Source of the DNA: Sporotomaculum syntrophicum
Lineage (GTDB): Bacteria; Bacillota; Desulfotomaculia; Desulfotomaculales; Desulfallaceae
Assembly (NCBI RefSeq): GCF_009932395.1
Contig: NZ_LSRS01000005.1
Coordinates: forward strand, 1 to 36,630
DNA: 36,630 bases
Direction: 5' to 3'
The notes under the pieces are model-generated. The model was not told the origin of the DNA and ran no database searches. It saw nothing but the letters and a program-made list of their open reading frames with translations. The position numbers were made by a program, and so were the translations under genes. Shown in pieces: positions 8,351 through 15,887 of the stretch; the stretch's first letter is position 1, and each line of letters begins with the position of its first letter.

Positions 8351-8866
8351 ATGAAGAAACAAATTGTGCTTGGAGCGTTTGTTTTTTTATTTATTACAAA
8401 CATAATATTTATTAGCACAACTGTATTTTATAAAACAAAAATTGATGAACAAGTATTCAAAGTTTATTCATTTGAAGCAGAAAGCACAGATATAAAGATA
8501 AACGATGGGCTTGTTATTATATTACCTAATAAGCAAATAGTTAATGGAGGGAAGATGCAGTATGTAGGGAATAAACAAGAAAATATACAGTCCTATTCGA
8601 AGACTATTTATTTAAATAAACAGGGGAATAAGGAAATAGTATTATCTAATGCTGTATCAGTTGCAGGTGCAAGTGATGGAACAGCGTTTTCTGATGTATT
8701 TTTGTTAAATAAGAATATAGGGGAAATAAGTTCAGAGAAACTGTTTAGTCCAGATGATATAAATATCATCAACGACAACCTCTACTTTTCCCTGGATTAT
8801 TCAACAATTAATAGAGAGAAAGGAAACATTACAATAAAACTAAATGTAAAAGAATTTAATTGCTAG
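8351..8866 (+). CDS. Hypothetical exported or membrane-anchored protein
   Basis: A 171-aa protein with a basic start and a hydrophobic segment (residues 4-26, IVLGAFVFLFITNIIFISTTVF) that is either a signal peptide or an anchor. The rest is polar, asparagine- and lysine-rich and beta-like. GAGGG precedes the ATG. Coding is AT-rich compared with the adjacent nucleotidyltransferase gene, suggesting a different origin. I do not recognise a family. Confidence 0.6.
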   Translation: MKKQIVLGAFVFLFITNIIFISTTVFYKTKIDEQVFKVYSFEAESTDIKINDGLVIILPNKQIVNGGKMQYVGNKQENIQSYSKTIYLNKQGNKEIVLSNAVSVAGASDGTAFSDVFLLNKNIGEISSEKLFSPDDINIINDNLYFSLDYSTINREKGNITIKLNVKEFNC

Positions 8867-9153
8867 ACCCACTGACAATTGTTATAAGAAACGACACTAA
8901 GCTTTCAGCTGGTTGAACGTTTAAACGGTTACCTTCGTGTAACTAGGGTGAAAGAGGATAAAAGTTCACTGGTTACCACCAGTTTGAAGAAATAGTGAAG
9001 TCATTCGCTAAGGCCGCTTGCAGCCACTGCCGAGAATTAAGAGAAAATGATTATTTGAACATATAGAACAGAAGTCCGGCGAGAGAGCGGGTTGGATGTT
9101 ATTATAAAATGAACTGTTTCAGCAGGGAATGGATTTTGACATGAATAAAGCAG
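8867..9153. other. Intergenic, possible coding remnant
   Basis: An open stretch on the plus strand at about 8909-8992 reads FQLVERLNGYLRVTRVKEDKS..., which looks like coding sequence without a start. I could not place it in a family. No clear terminator or RNA was seen. Confidence 0.3.
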
Positions 9154-9741
9154 GTGATAGATTTGTATAAGAATATATTGACAAAAAAATTTTTCAAAGA
9201 CAATCTGGTGAAGGACCTGACTGTCCAACAATTTGTATATGCTCAGATTGAAACCCCTGAATTGTCCCAAATTGCATCAGATCTTGTACGGAGGTTCGAT
9301 AATAGGGCAGATGAAGAAAGAGAAAGGCTGCTTCGTGAAAGCGATCCTGATATACTCCTTAAGATGTTACGAGGTAAGAGCGATCCTATAAATCACCATA
9401 TAGTTTTTCAAAAAGTTTTGGAGCAAGAGGAAGTAATCATCCCAAGAATATTAGGCATGCTTAAAACAAGTCTCAATGTTGTGTTCATAGAAAATGCGGT
9501 CAAAATACTCGCTAATACCGGTAAGGATTATTTAGAAGATCTGCTGAAAATTCTTGATGAAATAAGGTCACCATACGCACTATCACTTACTTGTATTACG
9601 CTTGGATTTATTGCCGATGAAGACGCAATTCCGGTATTGCTGAAAAAATACAACGAATTAAAAAATCTTTATCCGGGAGAAACCTACGAGCAGGGGCCTC
9701 TTTACGGCTTAATTAAACTGAACGAGAGGTTTTATAATTAA
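9154..9741 (+). CDS. HEAT-repeat protein
   Basis: A 195-aa all-helical protein. Residues about 75-175 show repeating helix pairs of HEAT type, for example VIIPRILGMLKTSLNVVFIENAVKILANTG and DYLEDLLKILDEIRSPYALSLTCITLGFIADEDAIPVLLKKY. HEAT repeats form scaffolds for binding other proteins. The start is the GTG at 9154; the site upstream is weak, so a nearby TTG remains possible. It converges with the BASS transporter gene. Confidence 0.7.
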   Translation: MIDLYKNILTKKFFKDNLVKDLTVQQFVYAQIETPELSQIASDLVRRFDNRADEERERLLRESDPDILLKMLRGKSDPINHHIVFQKVLEQEEVIIPRILGMLKTSLNVVFIENAVKILANTGKDYLEDLLKILDEIRSPYALSLTCITLGFIADEDAIPVLLKKYNELKNLYPGETYEQGPLYGLIKLNERFYN

Positions 9742-9805
9742 TGTCGGATACTTCTGCAGAAAAAGGTGATTTTGAGGATATTCCTGCCACTACTGTTTTC
9801 ACTAG

Positions 9806-10807
9806 CTATTGTTCAACAGTTGACACTTTTTTGACCAGTAGCCGATGTTTTTTATTTAGCTTCATAAATACTGCCGCGGCTTGACCTTGAATTAGAAAGG
9901 CTAAAGAAACCATCAAAGCTGCATTAGTCCCAAAGGCAGCTGCGGCCAGGCCGATAGAAATGGATAGATTACGTAGGACAGTAGAAAATACAAGGCTTAG
10001 ACTATCTTTTTCGTCAAACAGCTTTCGCCCTACTAGTATAGCTATTAAATAATTGATTACATAAAAAACCAATTGAACTGTGAAAGCCACTACAATCATA
10101 TCGAGTTGGGAAGCTATTCTTGGCGAGTTCATACTGATACTAATGAAAATAATCGGTATTATTCCCCAGGCACTAGCCGCCGGCAAATAAGGTTTTATTT
10201 GTTGCTGAAAAAATTCCGTCGAAAACCTTTGCATTAGATAACGGTAAGTTAGTATGCCCAGAAGCATGGGCACCAAGATTAGCAGGGCTATCGTTTTAAG
10301 CGTGAATAAAATGTCCACCGGCACATACCTGCCCACCATCAGGTAAAGATACCATGGCGCAAGTAAAGAGCCAAGCAGCAAGCCAAGGGTAGTCGCCTTT
10401 ATGGAAGCGGTGACATTTCCTTGGGCAAGCATGGTAAAGGCAATGGTCATATTACTGGTCGGCAACAAAGCGGTGATTGCCAAGCCGGCAAAAAGTTGAG
10501 GATCATTTAATAAGAATTGCGTACCAAGCAGATAAGCAAATACCGGAATCAGCAAAAAGTTTAATAGCATTACCGTGGCTAGAAGTTTTCCATTGGATAT
10601 ACTCAAAATTTCTTGAATTTTAAATCCGATCATGGTTGGATAAATCATCATAAATATAATGGGTGGGAGCAACTGTTTTAATGGGGTTGTATCTATCCAC
10701 AGGCCAACTAAAAATCCTGAAATTAAGGCCGTCAGGATGGCGGATGAAATATTTTTCGAGGGCCAAAAAAATAATTGCTTGGCCAAGCCGGTTTTGGCTT
10801 GCTGCAT
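9806..10807 (-). CDS. BASS/ACR3-type transporter, arsenic-resistance-like
   Basis: A 333-aa integral membrane protein with about ten transmembrane segments in the bile acid:sodium symporter superfamily. Motifs include PPIIFMMIYPTMIGFKIQEI near the N-terminus, ITALLPTSNMTIAFTMLAQGN in the middle (the crossover region) and FSTVLRNLSISIGLAAAAFG near the C-terminus. It resembles proteins annotated 'arsenic resistance protein', but I do not see the diagnostic cysteine of ACR3, so the substrate is open. It is divergent from the riboswitch-led operon and separated from it by a perfect hairpin. Confidence 0.75.
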   Translation of the reverse strand: MQQAKTGLAKQLFFWPSKNISSAILTALISGFLVGLWIDTTPLKQLLPPIIFMMIYPTMIGFKIQEILSISNGKLLATVMLLNFLLIPVFAYLLGTQFLLNDPQLFAGLAITALLPTSNMTIAFTMLAQGNVTASIKATTLGLLLGSLLAPWYLYLMVGRYVPVDILFTLKTIALLILVPMLLGILTYRYLMQRFSTEFFQQQIKPYLPAASAWGIIPIIFISISMNSPRIASQLDMIVVAFTVQLVFYVINYLIAILVGRKLFDEKDSLSLVFSTVLRNLSISIGLAAAAFGTNAALMVSLAFLIQGQAAAVFMKLNKKHRLLVKKVSTVEQ

Positions 10808-10922
10808 TAATGATGACCTCGCTTTCGAACTGCCGGATGTTTTTATTTAATGTTAAACCAGACCGGCAAAATTGGAAAGCCCTTCTTGTTGAATTAACAA
10901 TTTCTAAACAGCCCGGCAGTCA

Positions 10923-10985
10923 ATGTCATACTTAACGAAGTGAAGTATCTTAGGTTAAGATACTTCACTTCGTTAAGTATGACAT
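10923..10985. repeat. Perfect 30-bp inverted repeat, 3-base loop
   Basis: The 30-base arm at 10923-10952 (begins ATGTCATACTTAACGAAG) is exactly complementary to 10956-10985, with loop GGT. There is no T run, so it is not a standard terminator. It lies between divergently transcribed units, about 115 bases upstream of the BASS gene and about 100 bases upstream of the Moco-type riboswitch. It could be a cruciform, a regulator site or a small non-autonomous element. Confidence 0.85.
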
Positions 10986-11040
10986 GAAGTTTAGTATGAA
11001 ATAAGTTCCCGGCTTCGGAATTATAATTTTGACTGACAGG

Positions 11041-11079
11041 ATTTCGACAATAACCGTCGAAATTAGTAAATACTATAAT
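11041..11079 (+). promoter_or_regulatory. Promoter region of the riboswitch operon
   Basis: TATAAT at 11074-11079 is a good -10 box about ten bases before the aptamer. No strong -35 box is seen. Just upstream an inverted repeat ATTTCGAC/GTCGAAAT (11041-11063) surrounds the -35 area and may bind a regulator. Confidence 0.45.
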
Positions 11080-11180
11080 TGCATATCATGTCTTCGAGCT
11101 TGGCCTCCTGTAGTGTTTGCTATGGATACCAAGCCGATAGGCTCAACTGGAAACGGTTGGACCTCCCGTGCGGAAAGAAG
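11080..11180 (+). ncRNA. Moco-type (molybdenum/tungsten cofactor) riboswitch
   Basis: The RNA contains TTGGCCTCCTG (11100-11110) and, after two variable hairpins, GGTTGGACCTCCCGTGCGGAAAG (11155-11177). The paired 'GCCTCC ... GGACCTCCCGTGC-AAAG' pattern is the conserved core of the Moco RNA motif. The hairpin GGATACCAAGCCGATAGGC and the AACTGGAAACGGTT hairpin fit the variable arms. It precedes an operon with FmdE-family genes, which are linked to Mo/W enzymes. The call comes from motif recall; whether it prefers molybdenum or tungsten cofactor cannot be judged. Confidence 0.78.
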
Positions 11181-11200
11181 ATTTAGTTCACTAATTAATT

Positions 11201-11232
11201 GTGACGATTTGCTTTGCGCAGGTCGTCTTTTT
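11201..11232 (+). terminator. Riboswitch terminator
   Basis: GACGA (11203-11207) pairs with TCGTC (11223-11227), followed by a run of six T's. It lies between the aptamer and the first gene, so ligand-dependent early termination is the likely control mode. Confidence 0.65.
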
Positions 11233-11298
11233 TATGTCCACTTTTAGGATATATTTATTGCCTTGCCCAGCCAAAGATTGAGTAGGGGGATTATTGTT

Positions 11299-11994
11299 TT
11301 GTTCAAGCTTGAGAATGTAACTCTATCCTTCGATAACCTGAAGGTTTTAACTGATTTTAATTTAGCCAGCCAGGGACATGAGTTTATTAGCATATTAGGC
11401 CCATCAGGTGTAGGCAAAACCTGCATATTGAATATTTTAGCCGGGTTACTAAAACCGCAGGCCGGTCTGGTTAGTGTAACAAGTTTACGTACAGGTTACG
11501 TATTTCAAGAACCGAGATTAATACCCTGGTGTACGGTTGAGGAAAACATGACCCTGGGGCTATATGGGTTAAAGATAACCAAGGCGGAAAGAACCGCGCG
11601 AATCAACAAGCTATTGGACAAATTAAGCCTGAATAATTTTGCCCGCTATTACCCCGGACAGTTAAGCGGCGGTATGAAACAGCGGGTAGCCCTCGGGCGT
11701 GCATTTGCGGTAGAACCGGATTTACTGCTGATGGATGAACCCTTCAGTTCTCTGGATGAGAACCTCAGGCAGGCTATGCGGGAATTGTTGAAAAGCTTGA
11801 TTCAGTGGAATCCATGTGCGACGGTCTTTGTAACTCATGATGTAAGGGAGGCGATACAACTTGCAGACCGGATAATTGTATTAAAGGGTCGACCCTGCCA
11901 AATTGTCCGGGAAATTAATGTGGATGCCGGCCAGAGCGGCGAAGAAAGTTATCAAAAAAACCTGGCGGAAATAATTCTTCAAGAATCCTTATGA
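11299..11994 (+). CDS. ABC transporter ATPase, SsuB/NitT-TauT-like
   Basis: A 231-aa ABC ATPase that powers import with the binding protein and permease encoded next. Visible motifs: Walker A GPSGVGKT, Q-loop VFQEPRLIPW, signature LSGGMKQRVALGRA, Walker B LLLMDEPFSSLD and H-loop VFVTHDVREA. The TTG at 11299 was chosen because AGGGGGA lies eight bases upstream and the product then starts MFKLENVTLSF, typical of the family; a TTG at 11263 would add 12 residues. It is the first gene behind the Moco-type riboswitch, tying uptake to cofactor status. Confidence 0.85.
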   Translation: MFKLENVTLSFDNLKVLTDFNLASQGHEFISILGPSGVGKTCILNILAGLLKPQAGLVSVTSLRTGYVFQEPRLIPWCTVEENMTLGLYGLKITKAERTARINKLLDKLSLNNFARYYPGQLSGGMKQRVALGRAFAVEPDLLLMDEPFSSLDENLRQAMRELLKSLIQWNPCATVFVTHDVREAIQLADRIIVLKGRPCQIVREINVDAGQSGEESYQKNLAEIILQESL

Positions 11995-12010
11995 TGAGGA
12001 GGTATTTTTA

Positions 12011-13012
12011 ATGCAGAAAAAAATTGTCTCACTGGTATTGCTAATTGCGCTGCTTTTTGTGTTAGGTGGCTGTGAGGGAACAAAAAATACTAACCCAACT
12101 ACAACTTCTGCCGACACAGCTGCCAAAGCAGAGTTAATCGTTGGTTCAGCGCCGGGACCGGCAAGCTACCCACTGGCTTATATGGCTCAAGACAATGCTA
12201 ACTTAGTGGTCAAGCCCTGGAAAACTTATGACCAGCTACTGGCGATGATCACTGCCAAACAGGTTAACTTATCCAGTACACCGATTACCAATGCCATTAT
12301 AGCTTATAACAAGGGGTTTAATGTAAAACTGGTTAACGTTTCTGTATGGGGTATGCTTTATGTAATTAGCTCCGATGCTTCTATCAAGGATTTAAGTGCA
12401 TTAAAGGGTAAGGAGATTGCTGTCACCGGACAGGGTGGCATACATGACCTGGTTTTCCGCCACCTGCTTATCCAGCAAGGGATCAATCCGGATACCGACC
12501 TGCGTATTACCTACCTGGATTTACCCGAATCGTCAGCTAAATTAATTTCTGGAGAAATCAGCTACGCACTGTTAAATGAGCCTAATTCCAGTATGGCTAT
12601 CTTAAACGCTAAAAAGTCAGGAAAGCAACTTTACCGGGCAATTGACCTGGCGCAGGTATGGCAAAAACTACCTGGTCAGGAAAGCAACCGGATTCCTCAA
12701 GCCGGATACATCATGATGGCAGATGCAGGAATAACCGATGAAGAAGTAACTGAATTTGTCGCTAGTTTCGAAACCGCAGCCAAGTGGATCAATGAACATC
12801 CAGTAGATGCAGGCCCGCTGGTGGAAAAACAAAATGAGTTCATGAAAGCCACAGCGGTTACAGAGTCGCTAAAATTTGCCCGCTTACAGCCTGAAATGGC
12901 TGCAGATTGTCGCGATGAAGTAGAAGCCTTCTTTAACGAACTAACTAAAACAGCACCAGCTCAAGCGTTGGGAGGCAAATTACCAGATGCCGAATTCTAC
13001 TTCCAAAAATGA
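12011..13012 (+). CDS. Substrate-binding lipoprotein, SsuA/NMT1-like
   Basis: A 333-aa binding protein. Residues 1-20 form a lipoprotein signal ending in the lipobox LGGC (Cys 21), so it is anchored outside the membrane. The mature part has two lobes of the NMT1/SsuA type, with DLSALKGKEIAVTGQGGIHDLVFRHLLIQQG as the typical hinge-side motif. Relatives bind nitrate, sulfonates, thiamine precursors or other small molecules. It differs from molybdate (ModA) and tungstate (TupA) binding proteins in sequence, so the ligand may be an organic compound. GATGAGGAGG precedes the ATG. Its end overlaps the permease gene by 26 bases. Confidence 0.83.
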   Translation: MQKKIVSLVLLIALLFVLGGCEGTKNTNPTTTSADTAAKAELIVGSAPGPASYPLAYMAQDNANLVVKPWKTYDQLLAMITAKQVNLSSTPITNAIIAYNKGFNVKLVNVSVWGMLYVISSDASIKDLSALKGKEIAVTGQGGIHDLVFRHLLIQQGINPDTDLRITYLDLPESSAKLISGEISYALLNEPNSSMAILNAKKSGKQLYRAIDLAQVWQKLPGQESNRIPQAGYIMMADAGITDEEVTEFVASFETAAKWINEHPVDAGPLVEKQNEFMKATAVTESLKFARLQPEMAADCRDEVEAFFNELTKTAPAQALGGKLPDAEFYFQK

Positions 13013-13760
13013 TTTAGCATTTCGCTATTCTCTGCTTGGCGTATTACTAATCGTCATTGGTTGGCAGTTGATATCGTTATTTTATAACCAAGTCATTTTC
13101 CCTTCGCCGGCTGAGACTATTCAGGCTTTGCTGAGTATCATGATCAGCGGAGAAGTGCTAGATAATTTAATAACCACCTTCCAACGCCAGATTGTTGGCT
13201 TAACTTTTGGGGTAACGCTTGGGATTATTTGTGGCATAGTAGCCGGGCTCAACCGTAAGGTTGAGCTCATTTGCCAGCCTTTTATCTATACTTTATTATC
13301 CGTCCCGGCCATTGTATTTGTGGTCATGGCTATGGTCTGGTTTGGTATGGGAACCACTATGGCAATATTTCTGGTGACCTTGCTGGTGTACCCAACCATG
13401 TATATGAATACGCTGGAGGGCTTCAAATCCATTGACCGGTCTTTGCTGGAAATGAAGCAGGTGTATAAGTTACCGGCCTGGATAACGATTAAAAAAATAT
13501 ATCTGCCCGGCTTAACCAATTCGTTAGTGGCGGGCTTTTCCTTGAGTGCTACCGCTTCAGTGCGTTTAACTATCATGGCGGAGTTAATCGGAGCTAGGGA
13601 GGGGATTGGACAGAAAATTGCGGTCTCAAGAGCCTATTTGGAGACCGAAAGGCTCTTCGCCTGGGTGCTGGTGCTGCTTATGATCATTATTTTCCTTGAA
13701 TTTGTAATTATAAGGCCGCTTAATGCATTTTCAGCACGCTGGAAACAGAACTACCAATAA
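12987..13760 (+). CDS. ABC transporter permease, SsuC/TauC-like
   Basis: A 257-aa inner membrane permease with about six transmembrane helices. The EAA-type loop that contacts the ATPase reads EGFKSIDRSLLEMKQVYKLPAWITIKKIYLPG (about residues 135-170), normal for the BPD_transp_1 family. The ATG lies inside the binding-protein gene with GGAGGC upstream, so the two are coupled. It completes an importer with the two genes before it. Confidence 0.85.
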   Translation: MPNSTSKNDLAFRYSLLGVLLIVIGWQLISLFYNQVIFPSPAETIQALLSIMISGEVLDNLITTFQRQIVGLTFGVTLGIICGIVAGLNRKVELICQPFIYTLLSVPAIVFVVMAMVWFGMGTTMAIFLVTLLVYPTMYMNTLEGFKSIDRSLLEMKQVYKLPAWITIKKIYLPGLTNSLVAGFSLSATASVRLTIMAELIGAREGIGQKIAVSRAYLETERLFAWVLVLLMIIIFLEFVIIRPLNAFSARWKQNYQ

Positions 13761-13791
13761 TTATCCGCAAGGTCTAGAAAGGATGATTGTA

Positions 13792-14628
13792 GTGACTGAT
13801 AATTCAAGTATTATATTGAACCCGATTGGTATAGTTCGATCCGGGGTAGAGTCACCCGGCGAGGTGCCCATTACCGGCAAACCTGCAGAGGTGGAAGTTT
13901 TTTCCCAATATAGCCAGGCTTTATTAAGAATAGAAGCAAACTCACACCTTTGGCTTTTGCTGTGGTTTCATCAAGCTGAGCGTAATAAACTTACCAAAGT
14001 GCCGGCCAGGGTAAACCCCTTTCTGCCCGAATATGGAGTATTTGGTTTACGAGCGCCTCATCGCCCGAATCCCATCGCTTTAAGTTTAGTCCACCTGGAC
14101 TCAGTGGAGGGGAACATTCTCAAGGTGAGCGGGTTGGATGCTATCGATGGGACACCGGTGCTGGACATAAAATCTTATTATGAACAAGACATTGTTTTTT
14201 CGCCTAAAACCCCTTATATTAGTGCTTTTGATCCTATCATGCGCCGAAATATATTTTTTAAAGAAGCGTTGGCCCACCATCAGGAGGCGTGTCCGGAATT
14301 ATACCTGGCGGTGCGTATGGCTATGGTAGCGGACGAATATATGGGTCACTTGAACACGCCGGATTTGACCCTAACCGTAATTGGCTCAGCTTGCCTGGCG
14401 GATACTTTGCAGGGATTGAGCCGGGCCAGATTAGCTAACCCGCCTAGATTTCGCTATGAGAAAAGCAAGGCGGTAAACCAGAGCATTTGGCAGAGGTCAG
14501 GCCAACGCTTAACTCTTACAGCGCGACAGAAATTAAATGCGGAGTCCTACCAGAATCTCTCTGATGAGGACCTGTTTATTATTGAACTAACCAAACATGA
14601 AGAAGAAGGAGCGGAAATTGATGCTTGA
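13792..14628 (+). CDS. TrmO/TsaA-type methyltransferase-like protein with FmdE-like tail
   Basis: A 278-aa two-domain protein. Residues 1-145 match the TrmO/YaeB (TsaA, UPF0066) beta-barrel fold: NPIGIVRS, LWLLLWFHQA, the SAM-binding-type RAPHRPNPI (88-96) and GLDAIDGTPVLDIKSY (114-129). Residues 155-270 align by eye with the FmdE protein encoded next: HHQEACPELYLAVRM against HGHICPGIVVGFRA, and GSACLADTLQGLSRARL against NDVCGVDGVQLITGCTL. The third cysteine is lost. GTG 13792 has AGAAAGGA at a good distance; the ATG at 13783 does not. Classical TrmO methylates tRNA threonylcarbamoyladenosine; the fused domain and the operon suggest a different, Mo/W-related substrate. Confidence 0.75.
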   Translation: MTDNSSIILNPIGIVRSGVESPGEVPITGKPAEVEVFSQYSQALLRIEANSHLWLLLWFHQAERNKLTKVPARVNPFLPEYGVFGLRAPHRPNPIALSLVHLDSVEGNILKVSGLDAIDGTPVLDIKSYYEQDIVFSPKTPYISAFDPIMRRNIFFKEALAHHQEACPELYLAVRMAMVADEYMGHLNTPDLTLTVIGSACLADTLQGLSRARLANPPRFRYEKSKAVNQSIWQRSGQRLTLTARQKLNAESYQNLSDEDLFIIELTKHEEEGAEIDA

Positions 14629-15223
14629 TCAGGATGCATGGGCAAAAACGGTTGCTTTTCATGGGCATATCTGCCCTGGTATAGTAGTTGGATTTCGCGC
14701 TAGTATGAAGGTGCTTGAGCTGCTCGGCTGTCCGGGCAAGCTTATCGGGGAAAGTCACTTCGCCATAGTGGAAAACGATGTTTGCGGAGTGGATGGAGTG
14801 CAGCTGATTACCGGCTGCACACTGGGAAATGACAGCCTAATCATTGAAAACCAGGGTAAATTCGCCTTTGCCTGGGTGGATAAAAAGACCGGGGAAGGCT
14901 ACAGGCTGCTCCTCAAGGTGCCGGTTTGGCTGTCCAATGAACCCATCGAATTGCACCAAAAGGTTAAGCTGGGGACGGCCATAGCAGAGGAAAAGTCACA
15001 GTTCATCTCATTAAGGAACCAGCGTGGGTTAGACATAATGGCCCTGTCAGACGCAGAGCTGTTCCAGATCGAAGCAATAGTAAGAAAAATCCCCGGCAAG
15101 CCTCGCTTGCACCCCTTTATCCAATGTGCCAGGTGTCACGAATATTTTATGGCACCATGGGTTCATACCATTGATAATGAGACTGTCTGTTCAGGATGTG
15201 CAACTGCATTAGTACAGGCTTAG
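14621..15223 (+). CDS. FmdE-family protein with C-terminal zinc ribbon
   Basis: A 200-aa protein of the FmdE family, named after a subunit co-purified with molybdenum formylmethanofuran dehydrogenase. The core motif FHGHICPG (about 13-20) and the second motif NDVCGVDGVQLITGCT (about 51-66) supply H and C metal ligands. A C-terminal zinc ribbon has CARCHEYF and VCSGCA. GGAGCGG lies before ATG 14621, which overlaps the stop of the previous gene. An ATG at 14597 is in frame but lacks a good site. In bacteria without methanogenesis, such proteins often accompany Mo/W enzymes; the role here may be metal or cofactor handling. Confidence 0.82.
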   Translation: MLDQDAWAKTVAFHGHICPGIVVGFRASMKVLELLGCPGKLIGESHFAIVENDVCGVDGVQLITGCTLGNDSLIIENQGKFAFAWVDKKTGEGYRLLLKVPVWLSNEPIELHQKVKLGTAIAEEKSQFISLRNQRGLDIMALSDAELFQIEAIVRKIPGKPRLHPFIQCARCHEYFMAPWVHTIDNETVCSGCATALVQA

Positions 15224-15239
15224 CTATCATAAAACTAGC

Positions 15240-15280
15240 ATGCTCCTCAAAGAGATTATGTCTCTAGGGGAGCATTTTAA
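15240..15280 (+). terminator. Operon terminator
   Basis: ATGCTCC (15240-15246) pairs with GGAGCAT (15269-15275), with an inner stem AGAGA/TCTCT, then TTTTAATT. It closes the riboswitch-led operon 16 bases after the FmdE stop. Confidence 0.75.
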
Positions 15281-15302
15281 TTAATCATCATCATTTACAT
15301 CG

Positions 15303-15459
15303 GTGCCAATTTAACTGCACCTGCGCCGGCCAGTATATGGCCGAGTGGGCCAGATTTATTTCGCTGGGATGACTAATTTTCCCTACCAGCTGCAACATCG
15401 GTTACGTCAAAGTTCTTTAACGCCATAGCACGGTCAAATCTTTTGGTTAGCTCAGGCAT
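15303..15459 (-). pseudogene. Unrecognised short gene remnant
   Basis: On the minus strand GGAGGATG precedes ATG 15459 and a 28-aa frame MPELTKRFDRAMALKNFDVT... ending at 15373. Another frame beyond it reads SGPLGHILAGAGAVKLAPM and stops. The two look like the start and end of one protein with the middle removed. I cannot name the family. Confidence 0.35.
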
Positions 15460-15480
15460 TTTGTCATCCTCCATCAAACT

Positions 15481-15814
15481 GGATCGGGGCCTGCAACATC
15501 TATCACATGTGTGGCACAACATGGTGCATGAGAAAGACGCGGAGATATTGAAAGCTCTTTATAAATCAACCGCCTTCACCGTGCAGGCAATCTATTACGA
15601 CCAAATGGGAACCTACATAAAGCAAAAGGCCGAGCTTATCCCCGTGCTGCAACTACAGGAACGGGAGATTTTGCAAACCGGCATTATGTTTATGAAACAG
15701 CCGAATATGGCGAAGACTGGGTTTGAACGACTCTCTGAGCTGCTGTTCAATTGGGCAGCGGGTTTAATTATCAAGTACAAAACCGAGTTAAATTGAGCGA
15801 AGAACAGGGATTTG
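15481..15814 (+). pseudogene. Partial duplicate of the nucleotidyltransferase gene
   Basis: This block repeats 7938-8272 at about 95 percent identity by eye, covering the helical C-terminal third of the nucleotidyltransferase plus 18 bases past its stop. One C is missing (GTGGCACAAC against GTGGCCACAAC), so the frame differs at the start. The catalytic half is absent. It is a fragment left by duplication or recombination and is not expected to be functional. Confidence 0.85.
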
Positions 15815-15846
15815 CCATTCCACATTGTGCAAAAGGCTTAGCTAAT

Positions 15847-15873
15847 GACACAGGAGAACCGTCCCCTTGTGTC
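15847..15873. repeat. Complete copy of dispersed palindrome
   Basis: GACACAGGAGAACCGTCCCC plus TTGTGTC is a 27-base palindrome whose complement differs from 23622-23648 at three positions. It lies 15 bases past the stop of the radical SAM gene. Such GACACAAGGGGACGGTTC palindromes recur in Clostridia and are probably REP-like elements mobilised by IS200/RAYT-type transposases; the mobiliser is inferred. Confidence 0.7.
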
Positions 15874-15887
15874 CCTTGTGTCTGAGC

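Noticed and set aside
9741-9884. 48-codon frame directly after the HEAT gene (MSDTSAEKGDFEDIP...)
   Set aside because: It has a fair ribosome site but runs into the converging BASS transporter gene; most of its length is antisense to that gene.
11263-15223. Molybdate (ModABC) or tungstate (TupABC) transporter
   Set aside because: The binding protein has the NMT1/SsuA pattern and the ATPase lacks a C-terminal molybdate-binding extension, so the label would go beyond the sequence.
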